NCBI GenBank assembly: GCA_946183895.1
Contig: CAMHDX010000022.1
Location: 1-9,231 of the forward strand
Length of the DNA: 9,231 nucleotides
Direction: 5' to 3'
DNA from: an uncultured Porphyromonadaceae bacterium
GTDB taxonomy: Bacteria; Bacteroidota; Bacteroidia; Bacteroidales; Muribaculaceae
Position 1 is the first letter of the stretch. Each line of letters begins with the position of its first letter. Below the pieces are notes generated by a model. It was given only the letters and a program-made list of their open reading frames with translations. It made no database searches and was not told the DNA's origin. Both the position numbers and the translations under genes were made by a program. This document shows, piece by piece, positions 1 to 5,121 of the stretch.

Positions 1-404
1 GCTGCCCACGAATTCCAAAAGTGACCGAACACGGTCAAAAAATTGGATCGTCCGGTATCCATCCACGGCATCTCGTCAAAGAATATCACCTTCTTGCCAC
101 GTGTGGTGATTGTCGTCAGGAATTCACGCAGCATGGCGAAGGCCTCCCACCAGTCTTTGGGGACACCGGCGACATGGGCACCGCTTTGTCGCAACGATGC
201 GCCGAAATTGATGAGTTGTTCGCGCGTAGGCTGATTGTAGATGCCCGTAACCGAAAAAGCAAATTTATCTTCAAAAAAGCGTCGGATAAGATACGTCTTT
301 CCAACGCGGCGACGGCCGTAAACTACGACAAATTGACTCTCGTCCGATTCCATGCACCACTGCAGTCGTCTAATCTCCTGCTCGCGACCGATGATTTTCT
401 TCAT
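1..404 (-). CDS. P-loop ATPase (archaeal-type ATPase_2/AAA family), N-terminal part, cut by window edge
   Basis: The minus-strand frame is open from the ATG at 404 to the left edge and encodes 134 residues. It begins MKKIIGREQEI. A Walker A motif, GRRRVGKT, lies at residues 30-37, preceded by the hydrophobic strand FVVVY. A Walker B motif, VIFFDE, ends at D110-E111 and is followed by MPWMDT. This arrangement, with 'IGRE' at the start and 'YGRRRVGKT', is typical of the ATPase_2-type proteins that are abundant in Bacteroidales. These are often about 350-500 residues long and may carry a nuclease-like C-terminal domain, which cannot be seen here. An in-frame ATG also exists at 453-455, directly after a TAG stop, but it lies inside the predicted promoter (437-468), so 404 is preferred. 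GC is about 50% over 61-420 by hand count, lower than the neighbouring operon. The cellular role is unknown. The ATPase assignment is firm; the exact family is likely. Confidence 0.85.
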   Translation of the reverse strand, partial: MKKIIGREQEIRRLQWCMESDESQFVVVYGRRRVGKTYLIRRFFEDKFAFSVTGIYNQPTREQLINFGASLRQSGAHVAGVPKDWWEAFAMLREFLTTITTRGKKVIFFDEMPWMDTGRSNFLTVFGHFWNSWA

Positions 405-436
405 ATCTTCAACATTATCAGTGTGATATCGTGCCG

Positions 437-468
437 CAAAGATAACTAAAATCATCTAATTAGCCAAA
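437..468 (-). promoter_or_regulatory. Bacteroidetes-type promoter of the ATPase gene
   Basis: Read on the minus strand, TTTG (468-465) is followed by a 20-nt spacer and TATCTTTG (444-437). This fits the Bacteroidetes consensus TTTG-N19-21-TAnnTTTG. Transcription would start near 430, leaving a leader of about 25-30 nt before the ATG at 404. This rules against the upstream in-frame ATG at 455. The call rests on the consensus only. Confidence 0.6.
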
Positions 469-477
469 TGATTTTTG

Positions 478-647
478 CATTCCAGCGGTCGGAATCTCAC
501 TTTTTTCACCACATTTCGACCCCTGAAGCTCATTCCAGCGGTCGGAATCTCACTTTTTTCACCACATTTCGACCCCTGAAGCACACTCCAGCGGTCGGAA
601 TCTCACTTTTTTCACCACATTTCGACCCCTGAAGCACACTCCAGCGG
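478..647. repeat. 53-bp direct tandem repeat, 3 full units plus an 11-bp partial unit
   Basis: The units are 478-530, 531-583 and 584-636, followed by the first 11 bases of a fourth at 637-647. Units 1 and 2 differ only at their last base (t/a). Units 2 and 3 differ only at the third base (catt versus cact). The period of 53 is not a multiple of three and no gene runs through the array. Each unit holds an inverted pair GGTCGGAA...TTTCGACC (487-494/514-521 in unit 1, repeated every 53 bp) around a 19-nt loop that contains a T6 run. Read as plus-strand RNA the 8-bp stem pairs completely with one G-U; read as minus-strand RNA it has one A-C mismatch. The whole unit is conserved, so this is not a CRISPR. 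It lies 3' of ubiE and 5' of the ATPase promoter. Its function is unknown. Confidence 0.95.
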
Positions 648-662
648 CGGTACTGTAGAGGG

Positions 663-1400
663 TTAGTCGCCGTTGAGGGCGGTGTAGATGGAGCAGACGC
701 CGAGAGTGAGGCGCTCCACGTGCGTGGCGGTAAAGCCGGCTTGACGCATGAGCGCGAGCATGCTCTCGCCCTGGGGCACAGCGGCAATGCTTTGCGGCAA
801 GTAGCGGTAAGCCGACTTGTCACCGCTGTGCAGCGAGCCCACCCAGGGAATCAAGTGCATCGTGTACAAGTCGTAGAAGGGGCGTATCAGACTGCCGGTG
901 GGTGTGGATAGCTCCACCACACACAGCAATCCGCCCGGGCGCAACACGCGCGCCATCTCGGCATAGCCGCGGTCCAGGTGCTCAAAGTTGCGCACCCCGA
1001 AGGCCACCGTCACCGCGTCGAACGTGTTGTCGCCGTACGGCAACGACAAGCAATCGCCCTGCTCCACCATTACGCGGCTTGCCAGGCCTGCCTCGGTGAT
1101 TTTGCCTTTAGCGATGTCAAGCATGCCGCTTGACAGGTCAATGCCGGTCACTGTGGCTCCGGGGATGGCGCGCGCCAACTGAATGGCAAAATCGCCCGTG
1201 CCGGTAGCCACGTCAAGTATCGCGGCAGGCGATGCCTGCGCCACCTTGTTCACCGCCTTTCGCCGCCACCACTTGTCAATGCCCAGCGTCATGGCGCGGT
1301 TCATGAAGTCGTAGGCAGGCGCAATGTTGTCAAACATCTGCCTCACCTGCTCGGTCTTGCTCTCCTGCTCGCTATAGGGCTTTACTTCCTCAACCTTCAT
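663..1400 (-). CDS. ubiE: Demethylmenaquinone methyltransferase (UbiE/MenG family)
   Basis: This 245-residue SAM-dependent class I methyltransferase would methylate demethylmenaquinone to menaquinone in the cytoplasm, at the membrane face. The UbiE/COQ5 signature YDFMNRAMTLGIDKWWR is at residues 30-46. Motif I, LDVATGTGDFA, is at 62-72, the acidic loop GIDLSSGML follows, and RVLRPGG matches the second UbiE signature. The length is usual for the family. Bacteroidales normally use menaquinone, so the MenG role is favoured over ubiquinone synthesis. The frame stays open far upstream, but the ATG at 1400 is chosen because it gives the normal UbiE N-terminus and starts 2 nt after the stop of the preceding gene (TGATAATG). 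It is the last gene of the four-gene minus-strand operon and is followed by the 53-bp repeats. Confidence 0.95.
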   Translation of the reverse strand: MKVEEVKPYSEQESKTEQVRQMFDNIAPAYDFMNRAMTLGIDKWWRRKAVNKVAQASPAAILDVATGTGDFAIQLARAIPGATVTGIDLSSGMLDIAKGKITEAGLASRVMVEQGDCLSLPYGDNTFDAVTVAFGVRNFEHLDRGYAEMARVLRPGGLLCVVELSTPTGSLIRPFYDLYTMHLIPWVGSLHSGDKSAYRYLPQSIAAVPQGESMLALMRQAGFTATHVERLTLGVCSIYTALNGD

Positions 1401-1402
1401 TA

Positions 1403-1996
1403 TCAATCCAAGTCCTTGCGGTTGACAAATGCCCTGTAGGCGTTGCAACCAATGAAGTTGCCAATCACCACCCATAGGTAGCACCACAGCAGTTGCGGTG
1501 ACAGCGCGAGCGAGGCAACGTAGTAATAAGCATCGGCTATGCTGTGCAAGAAGCCCGACAGGATGAACACCGGCACACCGAACAGCAGCGGCAGGAACTT
1601 GCCGCGGCGACCGAACTCCACCGCCGTGGTCATGATGAAACCGCAGCCGGCGGCAAGGATTGTCACCTGCAGCGGGTTGAGCGCCAGGCGCGCATCGACA
1701 ATGCGTGCGGCACCCTCGCCCAGCGCCGGGGCGGCAATGGTCGTCAGACTCGCCACCACCGTGCAGCCCACAATGTTGCCCAGCAGTATCAAGACCAACT
1801 CGCCCATGTCGCGCCACGACGCGACAAATCCGGCTGTGCCGGTAAACAACTTGAGGCGATAGTGCACCACCGTGAGCAGGCCGAAGGTGAATAGCACCGC
1901 GCCGGCGATGTCGCCCACCCGCAGGTTAACGATGCAACCCAGTGAGATGGCGATGCCCGCCATGATCGCCGATAAGAATATATTCCACTTGCTCAT
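1403..1996 (-). CDS. Compact formate/nitrite transporter (FNT) family channel
   Basis: This 197-residue integral membrane protein would be a pentameric channel for small monovalent anions such as formate or nitrite in the inner membrane. Six hydrophobic segments can be seen, at about residues 5-25, 29-48, 65-89, 108-128, 134-150 and 167-189. Family hallmarks are present: KLFTG (49-53), whose T52 matches the FocA loop threonine; LGNIVG (72-77); SGFLHSIAD (147-155), with H151 at the place of the conserved pore histidine; and VIGNFIG near the end. FocA-type proteins are about 260-285 residues, so this one lacks the long termini and some loop sequence but keeps all six segments. It is not an obvious truncation, since it starts 2 nt after the ispG stop (TAACTATG) and ends 2 nt before the ubiE ATG. 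The substrate cannot be told from sequence. Confidence 0.85.
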   Translation of the reverse strand: MSKWNIFLSAIMAGIAISLGCIVNLRVGDIAGAVLFTFGLLTVVHYRLKLFTGTAGFVASWRDMGELVLILLGNIVGCTVVASLTTIAAPALGEGAARIVDARLALNPLQVTILAAGCGFIMTTAVEFGRRGKFLPLLFGVPVFILSGFLHSIADAYYYVASLALSPQLLWCYLWVVIGNFIGCNAYRAFVNRKDLD

Positions 1997-1998
1997 AG

Positions 1999-3822
1999 TT
2001 ATAACTCAATATTGTCCTCATTGGCCTTAATAAGCGCCAGCAGGTGGTCAATGGCAATGTCGGTGGGAATGTTCTGCTCCACCAGCGTCTTGCCCTTGTA
2101 CAGGCTCACGCGACCAGGTCCGGCGCCCACGTATCCGTAGTCGGCATCAGCCATCTCGCCGGGGCCGTTGACGATGCAGCCCATCACGGCAATCTTGAGG
2201 TGAGTGAGGTGGGACGTTGCCTGCTTGACCTGCTTGACGGTCGACTGCAGGTCGAACAAGGTACGACCACAACCCGGACAGGAAATAAACTCGGTCGTAG
2301 TGGTGCGCAATCGCGCCGCCTGCAGGATGGCGTAGGAGTAGCGCACCAGGTCGGTGCGGTCGGCACGATATGCCTCAAGCCACACGCCCTCGGCAAGGCC
2401 CTTGAGCAGCACACTGCCCATGTCGGCACCCGCCGCCACCTGCAGCGCGTCGGCATCGACGGTCGTGTAGTAGTTGTGTAGCACCACCGGAGCCGTGACA
2501 CCGGCGCGCGTGAGGGCGTGAATGTTGCCCTGTTGCATCAGCGATTTGGCGCCGCCGGTGCATTGCACCAGCACCACAGCGCGCGGCTGGCTCTTGAGCG
2601 TGTCCATCCATGCTTCACAGGGCTTGCTACCCGCCTCCATCGCGACAAACACTAGCGGCGCCGGGCACGCGATGATAGCATCGCGGTCGGTGCGGACGTC
2701 AAACAGCGGGTAGCACAGCGGCAACTGCGGTGTCCACTGTGCGCCGGGGACGATGCAGCGGTGCTTGCCGTCGGCAGCAGCCGCATCGGTCAGCACATAA
2801 AAATCAGGCAAAGTGCCCTCGGTTATCTCGTCAACTCCTGCCGTAGCAATCACAACGGGGCCCTTGACCGGCCATGCCTCGGGATAGAGCACGGGGCGAT
2901 GGGCAGGCGCGATGGGGTCAAAGCCGTCGTATGGCTCAGCCTCGCAGTCGACCGAGCGGCGCAGTGTCTCCACGCATGCCACCAGATGTCGCGCGATGGG
3001 AATCTCGCACTCCGGGTCCTCACTCAGCGACACGCGGATGGTGTCGCCAAGGCCGTCGTAGAGCAGCGCGCCGATGCCCACGGCACTCTTGATGCGCCCG
3101 TCCTCGCCAAATCCCGCCTCGGTCACTCCCAGGTGGAGCGGAAAGCGCATCCCCTCGCTATCCATCGCCGCCACCAGGCGACGCACCGCCTCAACCATCA
3201 CGACCACGTTACTCGCCTTCATCGAGATCACCACTTGGTCAAAGTCCTCGGCGACAAACACCCGCAGGAACTCCATCACACTCTCGACCATGCCGGCAGG
3301 AGTGTTGCCGTAGCGGCTCATGATGCGGTCGCTCAGGCTGCCGTGGTTCACACCCAGGCGCACAGCAGTGCCATGCTCGCGGCACAGCTTGATGAAAGGC
3401 AACACCGCCTCGCGCAGTCGCGCGAGCTCGGCGGCATACTCCTCGTCGGTATACTCCAGGTTGCGGAAGGTGCGCGCCGGGTCCACAAAGTTGCCCGGAT
3501 TGATGCGCACCCCGTCGGTGAGCGCCGCGGCGGCATAGGCGGCATTGCGATTGAAGTGGATGTCCGCCACCAGCGGCACGTCGCAGCCACGCTTACGCAA
3601 CTCGTTGCGTATCATGCCGATGCTCTCGGCCTGGCGCACGCCCTGCGCCGTGAGGCGCACCAGCTCGGCGCCCGCCTCGGCACATCGCAGGCACTGCTCC
3701 ACACTGCGCTCCACGTCGTCGGTCGCGGTGTTAGTCATCGTCTGCACCCTGATGGGCTCATTGCCACCCATCACCACACCGCCCACATTGACCGGTGTGG
3801 TCACTCTGCGCTCGTATCTCAT
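1999..3822 (-). CDS. ispG: 4-hydroxy-3-methylbut-2-en-1-yl diphosphate synthase (IspG/GcpE), long insert form
   Basis: IspG converts MEcPP to HMBPP, the penultimate step of the MEP isoprenoid pathway, using a [4Fe-4S] cluster and an electron donor. The N-terminal TIM barrel spans about residues 1-285 and includes PIRVQTMTNT, VPLVADIHF, GVRINPGNF, VRLGVNHGSL and LHLGVTEAG. The C-terminal iron-sulfur domain carries the cluster ligands C515 and C518 (CPGCGRT), C549 (MGCIVNGPGE) and E556. Between them lies an extra domain at about 290-485, so the protein has 607 residues rather than the 370 or so of E. coli. This three-domain form is normal in Bacteroidetes and plants. The ATG at 3822 overlaps the stop of the upstream lipoprotein gene by 4 nt (ATGA), which suggests translational coupling. 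The FNT gene follows after 2 nt. Confidence 0.97.
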   Translation of the reverse strand: MRYERRVTTPVNVGGVVMGGNEPIRVQTMTNTATDDVERSVEQCLRCAEAGAELVRLTAQGVRQAESIGMIRNELRKRGCDVPLVADIHFNRNAAYAAAALTDGVRINPGNFVDPARTFRNLEYTDEEYAAELARLREAVLPFIKLCREHGTAVRLGVNHGSLSDRIMSRYGNTPAGMVESVMEFLRVFVAEDFDQVVISMKASNVVVMVEAVRRLVAAMDSEGMRFPLHLGVTEAGFGEDGRIKSAVGIGALLYDGLGDTIRVSLSEDPECEIPIARHLVACVETLRRSVDCEAEPYDGFDPIAPAHRPVLYPEAWPVKGPVVIATAGVDEITEGTLPDFYVLTDAAAADGKHRCIVPGAQWTPQLPLCYPLFDVRTDRDAIIACPAPLVFVAMEAGSKPCEAWMDTLKSQPRAVVLVQCTGGAKSLMQQGNIHALTRAGVTAPVVLHNYYTTVDADALQVAAGADMGSVLLKGLAEGVWLEAYRADRTDLVRYSYAILQAARLRTTTTEFISCPGCGRTLFDLQSTVKQVKQATSHLTHLKIAVMGCIVNGPGEMADADYGYVGAGPGRVSLYKGKTLVEQNIPTDIAIDHLLALIKANEDNIEL

Positions 3823-4820
3823 TTCTCAGTCAGTTTGAAGTAGACCACGCATCCGGCAACGTCAGCCGAATCCTTTTCCGCAGCCTTGACAGGAGCGAAG
3901 TTCACCACAAGATGCTGTGGCGTCAGGCCCAAAGTATACTGCGTATCCTTGCCGATTGTCATTGGCGGCTCGCCTTGACGGGTGCGAGCCTTATTGAGTG
4001 CCGACTGCAGCTTCGCATTCCAGCCCTCGGCGTCGGCGACGATGTCGCCTGCCTTGAGCAGCGCGCCGGTGTTGCGGTTGATGCTCACAATGCTATAGTA
4101 GGGCTTAGCGCCTACTTTGTCGTCCATCGCGGCGATGTAGTATGTTGCCCACTCGTCGTTGTAGGCGCGCAGCTTAATGATGAGTGCCATCTCCCCATAA
4201 TCCTCAAAGGCCTCCTTCGTTCCGGACGCGGCTGCCATGGTCGCCGCCTGCTTATAAGCCTTGGCATACTGTCCGGCATAGTGCGACAACATCTCGCCAC
4301 AGTCGTCCAGCGGCTGACGATAAACGCGCACCGTGTCCTTGATGCCTGGAAACTCCGCTTTGAGCATCGCCACCACGTTGTCGTGCAACATGTGACGAAT
4401 GTGACGATTAGGGTCGAGCGACGAGTCGGGCCAGTCGATGTCGCACAGCCAGGTCGCGCTCACCGTCTCACTCTTGCCATCAGACGGCGACACCTCAACA
4501 TCGCCCGTACCCAGGCGCTTGCGACACGCATCCACATGAGGCACGTCGACCATCGCCTTGGCAGTGCGCTCAATGCGCTCGGCAATGTCGTCCATGTCAA
4601 TACCCACAGCCGTAATGAAGCCGTCATCCTTGGTTAGCCACATCAGCGTGTCAAGTGACGCACGCTCCAGGCCGTCTAATCCGGCAGGAGCTCCCTGTTT
4701 AAGCTCAATGCTATCCACGGCGACCTCAGTCACAACGCGGCTTGTCTCACTCGCATTGCGGTCACAACCCAGCAGCGCCAACGCCACCAACCCGATGCCC
4801 ATCAACTTAATCTTTGCCAT
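3819..4820 (-). CDS. Predicted lipoprotein, DUF3298-like C-terminal part
   Basis: This 333-residue protein has a lipoprotein signal: basic start MAKIK, a hydrophobic stretch, and lipobox LALLGC with the acylated cysteine at C19. It should be anchored to a membrane and face the periplasm, or possibly the cell surface; no clear acidic surface-export signal follows C19. Mature cysteines C99, C126, C174 and C324 could form disulfides. Residues 241-309 (PYYSIVSINRNTG, then AGDIVADAEGWN, then YTLGLTPQHLVVNF) resemble the DUF3298 domain of RsiV-like proteins; this is a by-eye match, not a search result. It is the first gene of the operon: its ATG lies about 29 nt from a Bacteroidetes promoter and its stop overlaps the ispG start. 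The function is not recognised. A sensing, sequestering or envelope role is possible but unproven. Confidence 0.8.
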   Translation of the reverse strand: MAKIKLMGIGLVALALLGCDRNASETSRVVTEVAVDSIELKQGAPAGLDGLERASLDTLMWLTKDDGFITAVGIDMDDIAERIERTAKAMVDVPHVDACRKRLGTGDVEVSPSDGKSETVSATWLCDIDWPDSSLDPNRHIRHMLHDNVVAMLKAEFPGIKDTVRVYRQPLDDCGEMLSHYAGQYAKAYKQAATMAAASGTKEAFEDYGEMALIIKLRAYNDEWATYYIAAMDDKVGAKPYYSIVSINRNTGALLKAGDIVADAEGWNAKLQSALNKARTRQGEPPMTIGKDTQYTLGLTPQHLVVNFAPVKAAEKDSADVAGCVVYFKLTEK

Positions 4821-4848
4821 ATCAATTCAGTTTTTATTATTTTCTACG

Positions 4849-4879
4849 CAAAATTAGTGCAAACCGAGCGCAATACAAA
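4849..4879 (-). promoter_or_regulatory. Bacteroidetes-type promoter of the lipoprotein-ispG-FNT-ubiE operon
   Basis: On the minus strand, TTTG (4879-4876) is followed by a 19-nt spacer and TAATTTTG (4856-4849), matching TTTG-N19-21-TAnnTTTG. The leader to the ATG at 4820 would be about 20-25 nt and has no Shine-Dalgarno sequence. No comparable promoter room exists between the four genes, so this site probably drives them all. Confidence 0.6.
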
Positions 4880-4911
4880 ATAAACTCGTTTATTTTTATT
4901 GCCAAGCGTGA

Positions 4912-4931
4912 GTAAAAGTCGGTAAAATTCG
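4912..4931. repeat. 10-bp tandem repeat in the divergent control region
   Basis: GTAAAAGTCG (4912-4921) is followed directly by GTAAAATTCG (4922-4931), nine of ten bases identical and about one helical turn apart. It overlaps the left arm of an inverted repeat, GTCGGT (4918-4923) and ACCGAC (4937-4942), with a 13-nt gap. It could be a regulator-binding site; nothing in the sequence identifies the protein. Confidence 0.4.
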
Positions 4932-4956
4932 GGGGCACCGACAAGGGACAGTATTT

Positions 4957-4985
4957 TAGACGCTGATAGACGTGATATATAGACG
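4957..4985. repeat. Three TAGACG hexamers upstream of the peptidase promoter
   Basis: TAGACG occurs at 4957-4962, 4967-4972 and 4980-4985, spaced 10 and 13 bp start to start, and ends 62 bp before the -33 element of the rightward promoter. The position suits an activator or repressor site. Chance is not excluded for such short motifs. Confidence 0.35.
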
Positions 4986-5047
4986 CGTTTCACAAGAATG
5001 CTACACGAGATGACATGCGAGAGGCTTGCCGCATCACGCCGACATGG

Positions 5048-5079
5048 TTTGTTATTGTCAAAGTTTCTTTGTAACTTTG
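5048..5079 (+). promoter_or_regulatory. Bacteroidetes-type promoter of the peptidase-phosphatase operon
   Basis: TTTG (5048-5051), a 20-nt spacer and TAACTTTG (5072-5079) match the Bacteroidetes consensus at both boxes and in spacing. Transcription would start near 5086, giving a leader of about 35 nt before the ATG at 5122. The leader is AT-rich (ATTAATCAAACACCGAT) and has no Shine-Dalgarno sequence, as usual in this phylum. Confidence 0.7.
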
Positions 5080-5121
5080 CACAATCCGCCGAAACGAAAC
5101 TAACATTAATCAAACACCGAT

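Larger units (their letters stand above)
4821..5121. other. Divergent intergenic control region
   Basis: These 301 AT-rich bases separate the minus-strand lipoprotein-ispG operon from the plus-strand peptidase operon. They hold one Bacteroidetes promoter for each side, a 10-bp tandem repeat that overlaps an inverted repeat, and three TAGACG hexamers, all listed separately. I see no tRNA, no credible small gene and no clear riboswitch in it. Confidence 0.8.

Noticed and set aside
405..455. Upstream in-frame ATG (453-455) for the ATPase
   Set aside because: It falls within the predicted promoter and so upstream of the expected transcript start. Family members begin close to the IGRE motif.
478..647. 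CRISPR array
   Set aside because: The entire 53-bp period is conserved with no variable spacers, and no cas gene is present.
640..662. Intrinsic terminator for the ubiE operon
   Set aside because: No GC-rich stem followed by a U-run is seen on the minus strand. The repeat stems further on have a mismatch in that orientation and no adjacent U tract.
1401..1817. N-terminal extension of the ubiE frame upstream to 1817
   Set aside because: This part overlaps the FNT gene in another frame and has no UbiE similarity. The normal UbiE N-terminus begins at 1400.
2761..3843. 360-codon open frame on the plus strand
   Set aside because: It lies fully antisense to ispG, whose motifs and iron-sulfur ligands are intact. 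The translated protein is rich in His and Arg with no family features, as expected from GC-rich antisense DNA.
3795..4637. 280-codon open frame on the plus strand
   Set aside because: It is antisense to the lipoprotein gene, which has a clear lipobox, promoter and operon junction. No recognisable domain or promoter on the plus strand.
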